This document shows positions 44,755-57,146 of a stretch of DNA of 64,000 bases, in pieces. This DNA is from Spinacia oleracea (lineage: Eukaryota; Streptophyta; Magnoliopsida; Caryophyllales; Amaranthaceae), in NCBI RefSeq assembly GCF_020520425.1, contig NC_079490.1, forward strand, positions 3,906,001 through 3,970,000, given 5' to 3'. Every line of letters starts with the position of its first letter. Position 1 is the first letter of the stretch. Made by a program: the position numbers and the translations under genes. Below the pieces are notes generated by a model, which ran no database searches, was not told the origin of the DNA, and saw nothing but the letters and a program-made list of their open reading frames with translations.

Positions 44755-47700
44755 CTAAACGGTCAATTCTTTACCGAAGATCCAGCTAAACGGAGCAAGC
44801 GATGCTTCTTTAGCCCGAGCTTGAGCTCTCTCCTCTAGTTTCCTAATCCTCGGAGCCAACCCACACACGAAATCTTGGGCTTTGTGGCCCTCACCCGAAA
44901 GGCCCGTCATTTTTTCCACGTTCCATCTCTGAACTAGAAACTCCAAAATGTCAGCATAGTCCCTCGCGGTGTAGACTCCAAGGCGTTGAGCAACGGACGA
45001 GTAGTTATCAAAAAGGTTGTCATCCGAACCATCATACATTAAATGGGCGGGCATCGTTATCTTCTTCCTCATCATATCAGCTAGTGCTAAGATTGTGCCA
45101 TTCGGGTCGAGTTCAAAGAGCTTCTCGACTATTTTGGTGTAGGCGGTTTCATGGCGCTTCTCATCTGCAGCAATTATCCCACAAATCTGTGCTAGTTTGA
45201 GATTGTCGTGGTCCTTGGCTAGCCTAGCGGTGTTTCCGTGAGAGATGAAGGTGGCTCTTTCTTGGAATGAAGTGTAGATGAAACCAAGATATGGGTTGTT
45301 CTCGGTTTTTGGATCCTGTAAAAAACAACATAATAAGACATAAAAAAGATGAAACCGAGATTAAGATATCAAACAAAAAGGCAAAGAGAAATTCCAAACT
45401 ATTGCTAGACTTGATCGTCATTAGCCCGGCCCGAAAAATGCCGGGTTGTGGGCAGAATTTTTAGACCCGCTTTTGAGCCCGGCCCGGAATTTAAAATTTT
45501 GGATGACATTTGGACAACTACAAAATTGGGAATGTAGTTATAAAATTGGCCCGACCCAAAATAATGGGGTTTGGGCAGAAAATTTCAACCAAATGTCTAG
45601 CCCAATACGGCCCGAGCTATAGGCGCAGAATTTTTGCCATGGACCAGCCCTAACCCGGCCTGATTTTTTTAAATATTTTATTAGGTCTAACTATTGCCTT
45701 GGAGGTGGATAGAGGGATGTGATCTAAGGGATTCACGAGAAGACGCAAAGCTCCCAGGAAACACAATTACTCACTGCATAATAAAACTACCACCAGAAGC
45801 TGAATACTTTTGCTTTAAGGATTCATTTTTTTTCCGCCTGAACTTGCTATCCCTATCCGAACCTATTTTCTGAATCATACTATAATGAATCAAATGTAAG
45901 GGAAGGGTATAATAGGTAGTGAATGATATTAGGTAAACGACAAATTAGGTAGGTGTAGTAGAATACTAGAATGGTTATAAATAAGGCACATTATGTTATG
46001 GAAGGGAGGTTGAGAATTTTGGTAAACCTTAGGGTTTGGAGAGTGGTGACCTGAAGTGACTAAACCCAGAGATTCGTGGCCATTTTGTATCCCATTTTGT
46101 GTTCATCATCTTTCAAGCATTTCTGCCACTATTTTTATGCTCAAGAATATCAGTTCTTTACACATACTTTATTAAGGCAAACCAAGTGCTAGATCTTTAA
46201 GTGCGCTTTCAAACCTACACCTTCATGGTGAGTTTAGTTAAGTCACATACTCTATTTAATTTTTGTTTAAAACAGACATAAAGGGGTGCATTCCACAATT
46301 TTGCAACAAAATTCAGTAACAGGGTAAGCATAAAGATTAAAGAAGTGACCATATAACTGTGATAAGAATCTTACCATTCCTGATCCAATCAGGTATTGGA
46401 TCGTCTTCTCCACTTGCCTCATATCAACTCGTCCAGAAAGGTAAAGATACTTGTTCAATAAATCACCATGTCTGTTCTCTTCAGCAGTCCACGCCCTAGT
46501 CCAGATAGCCCAAGGAGAAAGACTCGCACCAGTCTCATCTCGAACCGCATCCAATGTGTTAAGCATAGTCTGGTAAGTTGGAAGAGCTTCTTCTGTAATC
46601 ATATCACCAACCAAAACAACAAAGTAATCATCAGATAGTTCTTTAGATCTTTCCCTCAACTCCTTGACTTGCTCGTCGAATCCTTCTGATGCAGCGTCAG
46701 GTAGAAAATCTTGTGGTTGCCAACACTTCTCGACGGGTTTTAGAAGTACGAGAAGGTTTTCCTCGGCCCAATTTTCTAAAGAGTGGAACATCTCAACCTT
46801 TTGGGGTGGTAATGAGTGAGTCTTCTGCACATGTACTTCCTTTGGTGGCATGAATGGCTTTTTACCATTTGGGGTTTCCCTATATCAAAGAAGATTATTG
46901 GAGTTAGGCAAAAGAACTGACACACAAGTATTGAAAATCTATGCATGACAAAGTCGCCAGAGTTAACAAAACTTTGCTCAATAAGTTAGAAAATGCCGGT
47001 AGAAATAAGACAGCAACTAGAAGCAACATCAACAGATAATACAGAGAATCAGGGGATGGGGGTACTGGTTGGTGTTTCCATCAACTCCCTGGGTGGCAGG
47101 GAAACCATTATTGGGGAATTGGAAGAAACAATGGGTAGGTTGTATTCTAACTTTCTAAGTAGGGGTGGCAATTTGGTTCAATGGGTCAGGTTTGGTTTCA
47201 GACAAATTTCGGGTTGTGTAGAAAAATATCAGAAATATTGTAAAACTTACTACAAAATATGATAAATTGGTCAAATTGGGTCGATTTTAAGTCATTCGGG
47301 GTTCAGTTCAGGACCTCAGGTCGACTTCGAGTCGGGTCATCGGGTCTGGTCAGGGATTAAAAACCCTAATTCTATGGCCCTGCATAAAGGCATGGTCGTA
47401 ATTTTCCGAACGAAAATTTAATCAACAGACCAGACTGCGAATAATCAAACAAGTCCATTGACAGCCAGCAAAAGCAAGACTCGGGCTGATATGAGCTGGG
47501 GCTTAAAAACCAAGCACAGTAATCCAAAGAAATTGTGTATATTAAGTTGACCAACTTAAAATCTCCAAATTAAGTTGACCAACTTAAAATCTCCACATTC
47601 CACTAAACAGAACCAAAAAGTAGAGTTCTGTAACAGATGCCAATCACTGGGGTAACTGACTCCATTACAATGGATGTGTTCTCTAAAGACACTGGGATCA

Positions 47701-49401
47701 GCTAGGTCAAGCCAAGCGAGTGGTATTGCGCATTATAACAAACTACCGATAACAGTTATCAGTGTATCAGTTTGTTTGGAAGTCTCCTTAATCAACAAGA
47801 GGGGTATACTCTACAAATCTGTGTTACCTAGAATCTACCTCTAGTATTGAGCAAATGAGCACAATATAGGTATCCAGGTGTCAAACTCGACCATTTTTCA
47901 CAACTAGTTTGCATGTCAAGGGTTCAAACCCAAGGCAGATTGTCACATATCCAACACGGGTACTCGAGGTACATAATACATTGAATAGTCAAGTTATATA
48001 TACTTCAAACAAAAAAATACAAGACACAGACAGTTGATTTAGAAAACATATCACCATAGCAAGACACGAATGCACGAAATGTCTAAATCCCATCTCCATC
48101 GTTGGAATTAATACTCGGTTAATTTCATCATTACACAAATCCCATTTATTTTTAATACTGGGTCAGAAACAGATAACTACTGAGTTACAGGTATGTAATG
48201 TAGATTTAGATGTCATTTTCTTCTGATACTTAATTGCTAAGCACTCTGAAGTTAACAAATGGTCAACTTCCAAGACTATTAACACCGAAACTAATCAATG
48301 TGTCATCAAATGAAACAAAAAGAGTCGGCAAATGGCATGCATAAACTTCACTGAGAATGACACTTTGAAGATGACAAGTTCCAAATTGACAAAATATTGA
48401 AATCATTATAGATATCAATACTCCATACAAATTCTTGTAAAATACCGTCTGACGGGTAATATCACCAATTTTGTACACATTGTCTTACTATTGGCCTATT
48501 GAGCATGGTCGGGTAGTTATGTTTTGGTGCGAATAAGCCACAAAGGCAATACAAATTACAAATGGGGGCGGGGGAATCGAACCTGAGACCTATCGTACAC
48601 ATGCACTGTTATGTTATGACCTCATTGGTATGGTCGAATAGTTATGCAAGTGTAAGACGGTCTGACATGATAGGAAGCTAGCTGAAACTAATAATTAAAT
48701 TAACCAAATTAGGATGACATAAAACAAAATCCAATGACAATAATTGAGCTAGAAATAGAAAAACAACCTGTGAATCATCACATAGAAACAAAATTCTCCA
48801 CAAAAATGGCGTAAATCAAAATAAATACAGGAAAATTGATAAGGAATTATATTATTATTAAAATTAAACACCTAGAAATTAACGAAAGCAATCTTCACCT
48901 GCCATTCCCAGCAAACACTCTCCAGGTTACTTCAAAAGTTCAAATACACACATGCAAAAGCACCAAATCTCGAAAAAAATAAAACAGAATAAATTGAGAA
49001 ATTCAAATTAAAAAATTGAACTAAGATCATAATAAAATACAACCTCGATCAACAATCAAAACCCGCAAACTGAAGTATAACCATTAAACATTAAGAACAC
49101 CGATTTTCAATAAGAACACCCAATTGAAAAGGGGGTAAATCACAGAAATTAAATTCAAACCCAGAAAAATTAACTTCGATTGAAGCAATACCCATGTGAG
49201 AAATCATACAAAAAATCAATGAAAAAACAATAAAAAAAAATTGAAAAGGAGGGAAAAGGGAGCTGACTTGGAGGTGACGCCAATGGTGGAAGCCATGGAA
49301 ACGCGATGAGGAGATCTGAGAAGATGAGATCGACGGATTGGTAATGAAGAAGGTGATTTTGATGATTGAAATGTCAATGGGTGTTGAAGTTGCAATGCCA
49401 T
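44755..49401 (-). CDS. SAD: Plastid stearoyl-ACP delta-9 desaturase, 399 aa, 3 exons
   Basis: Exons are 49401-49268, 46879-46375 and 45315-44755, with GT-AG borders; they total 1200 nt (399 codons plus TAG), the usual length for the precursor. Residues 1 to about 33 are Ser/Arg-rich with few acids, a chloroplast transit peptide. The mature part has the diiron ligands EENRH (E179, H182) and DEKRH (E265, H268) plus [30 protein letters not shown] and [12 protein letters not shown]. The soluble stromal enzyme puts a cis double bond at C9 of stearoyl-ACP using ferredoxin and O2, feeding oleate into lipids. The frame is complete. Upstream DNA contains four tandem copies of the proximal promoter region (49580-51510). 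Confidence 0.95.
45415..45685. mobile_element. GGCCCG-rich dispersed element in SAD intron 2
   Basis: Same family as 43111-43369 (CTTGATCGTCATTAGCCCGG at the left, GGGTTTGGGCAG inside). Flanks share AACTATTGC (about 45398-45406 and 45689-45697), a possible duplication. Confidence 0.5.
47163..47360. repeat. GGGTC-rich dispersed repeat in SAD intron 1
   Basis: Begins GGGGTGGCAATTTGGTTCAA and contains GTTCAGGACC, GAGTCGGGTCATCGGGTC. It is an inverted relative of 59061-59303 in the FAS1 intron, which ends ATTGCCACCCC. Confidence 0.6.
48500..48640 (-). mobile_element. SINE-like sequence in SAD intron 1
   Basis: On the minus strand it has TCTCAGGTTCGATTCCCCCG, containing a good pol III B box (GGTTCGATTCC), with CAATGAGGTCATAACATAAC upstream and a CATTTGTAATTTGTATTGCC tail region. 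Fits a tRNA-derived SINE; ends not defined. Confidence 0.45.
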
Positions 49402-49601
49402 TTTTTTCTGTTTTTTGTTACTGTTCTTGTTACGTTCTCACCCCTTTTCTGTGTGTGTTTGTAAAGTGTTGGATTCTGGTTTTGTTACCAGAAAGAGGAG
49501 AGAGAAAAAGGACGATCTCAACGAGGAAGGAAGAGAGGGAGGGAGAGAGCAGAGTATCGAAACTGTTGGGATTTGCAGGAAAGTGACCCAAATTAGTGCT
49601 G

Positions 49602-49607
49602 TTTATA
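49602..49607 (-). promoter_or_regulatory. Putative SAD TATA box
   Basis: TATAAA on the minus strand about 200 bases before the SAD ATG. The intervening DNA (about 49490-49560) is CT-rich on the coding strand, as many plant leaders are. Copies of the same box lie at 50293-50298 and 51122-51127; the third unit has TATAGC instead. Confidence 0.5.
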
Positions 49608-49810
49608 AAAACAAACGAAAGGGGATTGTGATTACTAATTTGCCACTATGTGTAAGTTTTGAGTAGGGGTACAAATGTAATTTGTAAGGACTAATGAAGT
49701 AGTAATGTTCAAGTTGATTACTTTCACACACACACACAAAAAAAAGTTTAAGTTGATCTGATAAGACTGTCTCGACCAAAATGACACAATTTAAGTCTAC
49801 ACAACTCATA

Positions 49811-50082
49811 CTCTCTTCGTTTAGAATACTGCAACCGTTTGACGGACACATTTATTAATGTATTAATTTGGCGATAAAATATGCAATTGTATATTACTTT
49901 GTAGTAAAAACTATGAAAGTTTGAAATATTTGAAAAATGTACATTAAGACTAATCTAACAACATATTACACAATATCGTTTGATTTTTTTATACTAAGTA
50001 TATTAGTAAGCAATTGTGGTCAAAGTTAATGTATAAATAGTGCAAAAGTCAAATTGTTGCAAATATTCAGAAACGAAGGGAA
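49811..50082. mobile_element. Stowaway-like MITE in the promoter repeat
   Basis: 272 bp between TA dinucleotides, starting CTCTCTTCGTTTAGAATACT and ending ATTCAGAAACGAAGGGAA. It is absent from the other three tandem units, which show the site uninterrupted. Confidence 0.65.
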
Positions 50083-51548
50083 TATTGTATCTAGTGTTAC
50101 GCTTTCCAAATGTGATCAGATTGGAAAACTTCCTACTTGACCCAGTGATCCACACCCAACATAAAGCAAGTGCGATACACATGCTACCAGTATCATTGTT
50201 GATGCACGCTCTTTAGAGTATAATAGACTTTACCCTAAAGGTTAAAATTCATAATAGTTGGATCCTGAAGGAAAGAGACATGAATAATGCGGTTTATAAA
50301 AACAAGGAAAGGGTTGTGATTACTAGTTTGCCACTAATTTTTGGAGGGAGTGAAGGTACAATTGTAATTTGTAATGATTAATGTAGTAGTGATGTTTAAG
50401 TTGATTACTTTCACACGCACACAAAAAATGTTCAAGATGATCTGACAAAAATCACTTGACACAAGTTTTACACAACTCATATTGTACCTAATGTAGCTTT
50501 TCGAATTTGATTCGATTGAAAAATTGACCTACTTGACTTGAGTTGATCTATACCTAGAATAAAGCAAGTGCAATAGACGTGCTACCAATATCATTGTACA
50601 TACACTCTCTCTAAAGTACAACCGGGTGTATAACAAGCTTTATCCTAAAACCCAATAACCATCATAGTTGGAGGAAAGAAGCTTTATCCTAAAACCCAAT
50701 ACATGAATAGTGCAGCTATAAAAACAAGGAACTGATTGCGGTAACTAATTTGTCATTGGGTGATTATTTTTGGGAGGTGAGTGGGGTACAATTGTAATTT
50801 TGTAATGATCAATGTAGTAGTAGTAATATTCACGTTGACTACTTTCACACACAAAAATGTTCAAGGTGGTCTGACAAAACTGACTCGGCTCAAATAACTC
50901 ACGTCCACACACTCATAATTGTATCCTAATGTTGCTACTTTGACCCGATTGAAAGACTAGTACGTTGACCTTGACTCGGTTCGAATCCATACCCAACATA
51001 AAGCAAGTGCAATACATGTGCTACCAATTTAATTGTTGATGCACGCTCTTTAAAGTACAACCGAGTTTATAGTAGACTTTAACCCTTACCATATTGGAGG
51101 AAAGAGATCTGAATAGTGCGGTTTATAAAAACAAGAAAAGGATTGCGAATACTAATTCTCCACTACGCTGTTGTTTATCGGAGGGGAAGTGGGGGTGCAA
51201 AGGTAATTTTGGGAACTTTTTGGTATTTATGTTTAATATTTTCACTATTTGTCAATCTCAAGATATAACTATATCTAGCTTATATACCTTTTTTTTAAAA
51301 ATAAAAAATAAAAAAAATCCATCCTATATAGTACTTCTATTCATATCCGATCCCTAAAGTATACATCAAGTAGAGATGAAAAGCGAGTTAAAAAATAGGA
51401 CACCATTGCATAAAGCAAGTGCAATACACGTGTTACATGCATCACTATTAATGTACACTCATTTAAGTACAAAAGGAGTGCATAATAGACTTGCCCTTAA
51501 ACCCAAAACCCATTTTAGTTTATGTGGTCTGAAAGTATGTTTTGCAAC

Positions 51549-51790
51549 TAATGAGGTGTTGCTCTAGTGATTAACACTTTAAGAGTGATGATATGTATAC
51601 GGTAGTCAGTAGGCTTCGGTGAATACCAATTAGCTTAGTTGGTAAAGTCTTAAGAGGGTGGTTCCCAAGACCTGGGATCGAATCCCGTCTATATCAATTA
51701 TTGTCTTGTCCTTTATGACTCTCTCTACACCCAAAAAAAAGTCAATAGGCGTCAGGTTCAAATCGTCCAACCGTATTTATAATTTATAGT
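51549..51790 (+). mobile_element. Older SINE split by a younger SINE
   Basis: Left part GAGGTGTTGCTCTAGTGATT resembles a SINE start with an A-box-like motif. After the inserted SINE (51620-51740) the sequence resumes AGGCGTCAGGTTCAAATCGT with a B-box-like GGTTCAAATC. Together they look like one tRNA-derived SINE cut in two. Confidence 0.45.
51620..51740 (+). mobile_element. tRNA-derived SINE with target duplication
   Basis: 121 bp. A box TAGCTTAGTTGG (51631-51642), B box GGATCGAATCC (51675-51685), ending in an A-run. Flanks GTCAGTAGGCTTCGG (51605-51619) and GTCAATAGGCGTCAGG (51741-51756) are an imperfect 15 bp duplication. Confidence 0.65.
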
Positions 51791-52107
51791 CATTGGCTTC
51801 ATGACTTGTTGGGGAAAAAAAATACTCTTTCAAATATTATAATGGATGGGTGAGGAAAACAAAATAATTTGTTCAGAATTTGTAGCATTTGTGGGACAGA
51901 GCAAAATTGATTTCCACTCTTTGTTGCTTTCAGTTTGGGCACAATTAATTTGCATGTAACACATGTTGGCATATTGCCACAAAAAATAAAAATAAAAAAT
52001 GTGCATGGATGCTCAAAGTTTGTAGAAATGAACAAAATCTACCTACGGTTCAAGTGACTACTACAACCTGACAATCTAAGAAGAATAAGTTAATCTTTAA
52101 TATGTTA

Positions 52108-52367
52108 CTTCCTCTGTTTCATAAATATTCGCAACGTTTGATATTTTTACACTATTCATATATTTCACGTTTACGATGGTTGGTGATTTATATGTCAAAT
52201 AAAACATAGTCATGTGGGGTCTTGTTAGATTCGTCGCAATACGTATTTTCAAAATATCAACTTTTTATAATTTTTGTTTGGAGAGAATTTAAAATATTGA
52301 CGATCTAAATTGTGCATTTGCATGCGTGAAAATGACAAACGTTGCGAGTATTTATGAACGGAGGAAG
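52108..52367. mobile_element. Stowaway-like MITE with an empty site in the tandem copy
   Basis: 260 bp between TA dinucleotides, starting CTTCCTCTGTTTCATAAATA and ending TATTTATGAACGGAGGAAG. Copy B has TAATCTTTTGTTATATGATA at the equivalent point with no element. Confidence 0.8.
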
Positions 52368-52472
52368 TATATGATATGCAGATGTAATTTGTATTATACA
52401 CTTGAGTGTATAATGTTATTTGTACATCCTAATAAATATGGAGAAAGATTTTAATGTATGAACAAGTGAAAT

Positions 52473-52792
52473 TGTTAGAATAATGTCTTGAATCGGTCAA
52501 GCCCCTTAATGCAATGCCCCAACACGGGGATCTCGCTGTTATTCCGGACTAGGGTTATCTGTTTTTGGCCTATTTTTCTGGGCTTTTCCGAATCTGTCTA
52601 GAGAGTACTATATAAACTCTATAGGTCATAACATAGTAGTATTATGTAATATGTACTCATCAAGATCAATAAAACATTAAAACTTCCTCCTCTCTTCATG
52701 TGGACGTAGCTAACACATTGTTAGTGAACCACGTTAAATTTATGCGTTATTGTATTTACGTTATGTAATCTTTCTACGCATCCGTTATATCA
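52473..52792 (+). mobile_element. Short solo LTR (copia-like), 320 bp
   Basis: TGTTAGAATAATGTCTTGAA to ...CGTTATATCA, containing TATATAAACTC (about 52611) and CATGTGGACGTAGCTAACAC, a phrase common near the end of small copia LTRs. Flanks GAAAT and TAAAC may be a mutated GAAAC duplication; copy B reads GTGAAACAATA without the insert. Confidence 0.65.
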
Positions 52793-54903
52793 TAAACAAT
52801 AAACTATATGTTCTTTGAAATTTGAAATATACGTTCACTTATTATATGTTCTTTAGATATGAATAATATGTTCTTTGAATTTGAACTAAATATTCATTTA
52901 AAAACAGAGTGCATAATGAAGCAGGTATACAAATCACATTAGCATGCGTCGCAAAAGCAGAGGAAAGATGGCTAACATATGAGATCTGTGGGTAACTCCA
53001 CACTATACCTATCACTGATTAGTTTTAGATGTAACCCTGTCAGTTTACACTCTTTGTTGCTTTCAGTTTTGGCACAATTAATTTGCACGTAACACATGTT
53101 GGCATATTGCCACAAAAAATCAAAATGAGCATGGATGCTCAAAGTTTGTAGAAATGAACAAAATCTACCTACAGTTCAAGTGACTACTACAACCTGACAC
53201 TCAATCTAAAAAGAATAAGTTAATCTTTTGTTATATGATATGCGGATGTAATTTGTATCATACACCCGAGTGTATAATATTATTTGTACATCATATTAAA
53301 CACGGAGAAAGATTGTAATGTATGTACAAGTGAAACAATATACTTCGTATTATATGTTTTTTGAAAATTGAAATATACGTCCACTTAGATATGAATAATA
53401 TCTTCTTTGAATTTGAACTAAATATTCATTTTAAAACAGGGTGTATAATGAGTCAGGTATATAGATCACGTTTTGTATCACTTGTGCTTATAATTTAATT
53501 AATAAATCAGCAAAAACAATATCACCATCATGCATCGCAAAAGCATAGGAAAGATGGCTAACATATGAAATTGGTTAGTTTTAGATGTTATCCTGTCAGT
53601 TTTACATGTGGTAAAATTCTCATCTAACACAGGCTTGACTTGGCCTCTAAAGTTTAAACCCGGTAAATTTTATTTGAAAATCAATTGATAATACTGCTAA
53701 ATAGAGAAACCTTACATGCAGCCTATTTGACTTTTAACTTAGTTATACTCCTCTTATCTTTCAATATCGAACAATATTATAATTTATCTTATCTTATTTT
53801 ATCTTATCGTTCTAAGGCGAAAAAAATGGCCTGAAAACTGCCGACAAAGTTTGAATTTGTAGACATAATTCAGAAGACTAAGGACAAAACTACCCACAGT
53901 TTCCACTTTTCAGTGTACAAATTAAAGTTTAACTTTTAACAACCCATTATTCTAGGAATCCACAGTTTTAGGGATTCTTATGAAGAAGACCGTTTCACAT
54001 GAATATGAGGACGTAACAGTGTGAAACCATCTACTATACCCACAGTTACTATTTAGTGGAGTAGCTGAAAAAATTGGACAAATGGACACCAACTTAGGAT
54101 AGAAATTTTACCATAATTTAGGTTGGCCAAACTTTTGAAAATAAATAAATACATAAATGAACTTTGATGTACTTACACACTGATAGAATATGAAACTAAT
54201 TTTGTACCTTCAACCATCAGCTACATTTCAAGTCTAAAGGAGGCGTGATAGAGTATAAAACTAATCTTAAGGCTTTCAATTAAAAGCTTTTGGTTGAGTT
54301 GCACAAACAAAGATTAGAGTGACCTATTAATTAAAGATGGCACTGTCGAGCCAACTCAAGGCACGACACGATCCAACACAAACAAAGAACGACATGATGT
54401 CACGAGCAAAGATTTGTGGGTCATGAGCTATGATTAAGCCACAGAAAACACAATAAGACAGAACACGACATAATATGACAAGATAAAACACGTTAAATTA
54501 TTAAGTGAAATTGGCTTGGACACGTAAGCACAACATATGTGCTTGGGATCATGTCGTCCTTCTGGAAATTTCAGCACGACACTTAACTAGTGCGCTAACG
54601 TGGGTCAGACTCGAACCTTTTCAGACTCAAGACATGCAGGCTCGACACGAGACACGACCTACAATCATCTTTAAGACTCATTGTACGTTCAAATATGCAA
54701 TCACTCCCTTTGATATTAATCTTGGTGTAATTATAGATCCTATCGTTTGAATCAATAATATGATAACCAAATCCAGACGAAGAAAAAATTTATTATTCTA
54801 GGATCGATAAATTGTCACATTAAATCTGTATAAATTCTTTTAAAAGATTTTATTTTAACTTGATCTCATTTTAAACATATGAAATGATACATAGTATCAC
54901 TAG

Positions 54904-54917
54904 CATGTTCAAGGATG
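54904..54917. repeat. Target-site duplication of a truncated LINE (left)
   Basis: CATGTTCAAGGATG, repeated exactly at 55401-55414. Confidence 0.9.
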
Positions 54918-55400
54918 CAACCCTGGAATAAAGACAATCATCGTACTGGAACAGGGTGGTCTTTATCATCAGCCATAGAGTGTACACTAGCTCACACTGG
55001 GTCTTGTTCCTGGGGCATGTCACATTCTGCGGCCCAAGCTGAAGCTACAACATGTCTAAATGGAATGCAATGGGCTATCTCTTGCTCGATTGACTCAATC
55101 TTAATTTTAACTGACTCTTCTGTCCTGGTCTCGTCTTTACAAAAACATCAAACACATGATATTCATCAGCAGTGGACGACTGACAGGATACAGCAATTGG
55201 GTAGATTTTTCTGCAGGTGCGTTATCTATAAGGTTACTCGAGAACAGGTGCAGGAGGCGCATGATCGTGCAAGGAATGCAGTTCAAGAGGGATTTTCTTA
55301 GGCTACTTTTGCTAGAGATCCTGATTAGTTTCGTTTTAGTTTTGTTTCTTTTATTTCTTTTCTTTCCTGTACTTTTCCTGAATGTCAAAAAAAAAAAAAA
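54918..55400 (+). pseudogene. 5'-truncated LINE with RNase H-like domain
   Basis: An open frame 54915-55301 begins inside the left duplication. It shows RNase H-type blocks: AAQAEATTCLNGMQWAI (E), ILILTDSSVLVSSL (D) and a helical KVTREQVQEAHDRARNA end. The usual D in the first strand and the YREAN motif are not evident. A stop, a short 3' region and a 14-base A-run (55387-55400) follow, then the exact 14 bp target duplication. This is a textbook target-primed LINE insertion, truncated at its 5' end. It is not expected to function. Confidence 0.85.
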
Positions 55401-56394
55401 CATGTTCAAGGATGGATGTCGCGGGTTCAAAATTTTAAAATGGGAGTCTAAAATTTAGAAAGATATAAAACAATAACAATTACTCCGTATTATCATTTTT
55501 AATAACTCATCCAATAGCGGCTCATTTTTAACAACATTTATGTCGTATTGAGCATTTGAGCCTGTACGTACTTGAGCGTAAATATGGCTGTGAGCCGGCC
55601 CGGACAGAAGCCCGACCCGACACAAAAAGCCCGACAAGGCCCGAGCACGAAAAAAGCACGGCCCGGCACGACACGAAGTTGTGGGCCGTGGGTCTTAATT
55701 TTTTGGAAAAAACACGGCAAGACACGGCACAACTCGACCCTGCACGACAAAACACGCTAAATTTAGTAAAATTAGCCTTAGGCACGACGAGGCGGCCAGA
55801 CACGGCACGAAAGCCCGTGGACTTGGGCTGGGCCTGGGCCACGCTTTTAACTTTTCGACCCGTCCAGACACGAAGCAACATGGGTCTGGCGTGGGCCCCG
55901 ACCCAAGTAGGCCCACGGCCCGTGGACTCAGCCCGGCCCAATCTGGCCCACATCCATCTTTACTTGAGCGGATTGGAACTATAGTGGTCAAATGTCCAAA
56001 TATCAACGTTACATGGCCTACATAAACATAACCAGAAAATGGGAACATTAATGGCAATCGCAAAGAAGTGAAGAAGTCATTTTGAACAATGAAAGCACAT
56101 GCAAATATGCAATATATCAGCTTAATGAGTCATAATGACAACTTTTTTCAAGCAAAAGTCACAAATGTCCAAACAATTATCTTTTTATTCTAATTTCAAC
56201 TATGCATTGTCTATACATATCTTTAAATTTGTATTAGTAAACATTATAAAAAAAAATTACAATACTTTTAAAGCACTCATTGAGATGAACACGTGAATAT
56301 ATTTTTTCTTATATATTATAAATAAATTATTAAATTTCTTCAAATTTTAAATAGTTATAAAATTATATGGAGTACTAAATAGAAAGAAATTTTG

Positions 56395-56822
56395 TTTTTA
56401 CCACCTACAAAATTGAAAAAATATCTTTTACCACCTAAAAAACTAAAACTTATATTTTACCAGCTACTCTAAAAACTAAAATTTGCATTTTACCACTTAA
56501 AAAATAAATTAAAACTTGTTTTTTTTACCACATGTAAATGGAAAAATAGATGAAACTGAATTACTGATATGTGGGGGTCACAATAACGGTAATATTTTTT
56601 ATATTTTCTTTTTTTCCATGATTTCATGTATTTAACTCATTTCTCTTCCCATGCTTCCTTTTCTTATATGAATTCACATAGTTTTTCTAAAAATTTAAGG
56701 GAAATTAAATTAGTAGACCACACATAACAATAATTTATCTATTTTTCTGTTTTCGATTGATAAAAATAAGTTTTAGTTTTTTAGGCGGTAAAATACAATT
56801 TAGTTTTTGAGGTGGTAAAAAT
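56395..56822. mobile_element. Inverted-repeat element with TTTTACCACC motifs
   Basis: The left end TTTTTACCACCTACAAAATT and the right end GAGGTGGTAAAAATAA are inverted. The left half repeats TTTTACCACCTAAAAAACT about four times. Target duplication unclear, so class is open. Confidence 0.45.
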
Positions 56823-57146
56823 AATATTTCGAAAGAAGGTTATGAAACTGAAGGTGTATCGAATTTTTTGTTTGTGTTTACCCAAACAATATGCATGCAG
56901 AATTGCAGACTACTCTGTATTAGCTTGATTTGATCGCCAAGTATGACAGGATAAGCATGATAAACTCCCCAATTAACTTGAAAGTCAAAACCTTCAACTT
57001 CCAAACATATAAACACTGATTAATTACATGCAGTTGCAATTAATGTAATTACACATCTCTAAGCATAGTCGTTACACTGGTCGACTGTGTGTACCGAGAC
57101 ATGACCTGTTAATTCTATTTATAATTTAAAAGGTCTTGCGCGCATA

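Larger units (their letters stand above)
49580..51510 (-). repeat. Four tandem copies of the SAD proximal promoter unit
   Basis: A unit of about 406-423 bp recurs four times. Landmark GTTTATAAAAACAA occurs at 49601, 50292 and 51121; the third copy is GCTATAAAAACAA at about 50715. Other landmarks are AATGTAGTAGT, GTTGA(T/C)TACTTTCACAC and CATAAAGCAAGTGC with GCACGCTCTTTA. The first copy, nearest the gene, also holds a 272 bp MITE (49811-50082). Corrected for it, spacing is 417, 423 and 406. The outermost copy is shortened. On the minus strand the landmark reads TATAAA, a possible core promoter for SAD. Confidence 0.85.
51915..53605. repeat. Tandem duplication (copy A 51915-53047, copy B 53048 to about 53605)
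   Basis: Both copies start CACTCTTTGTTGCTTTCAGT, share CACATGTTGGCATATTGCCA and GATGGCTAACATATGA, and end near TAGTTTTAGATGT...CCTGTCAGTTT. Copy A is longer because it contains a MITE (52108-52367) and a solo LTR (52473-52792). Without them it is about 546 bp against about 558 bp for copy B. Confidence 0.85.
51511..54903. other. Intergenic: nested SINEs, tandem duplication, LTR, repeat DNA
   Basis: No gene is present. From left it holds SINE DNA (51549-51790), a duplicated segment (51915-53605) with a MITE and a solo LTR in one copy, and AT-rich sequence. About 54330-54680 is rich in GACACGA motifs of the dispersed-repeat type. About 53610-54330 shows nothing I recognise. Confidence 0.5.

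Noticed and set aside
51620-51740. Functional tRNA gene
   Set aside because: A and B boxes are present, but no cloverleaf acceptor stem pairs. An A-run and flanking duplication mark it as a SINE.
55528-55984. Several long frames on both strands
   Set aside because: They fall in the GGCCCG/GACACG dispersed repeat; low-complexity translation on both strands.
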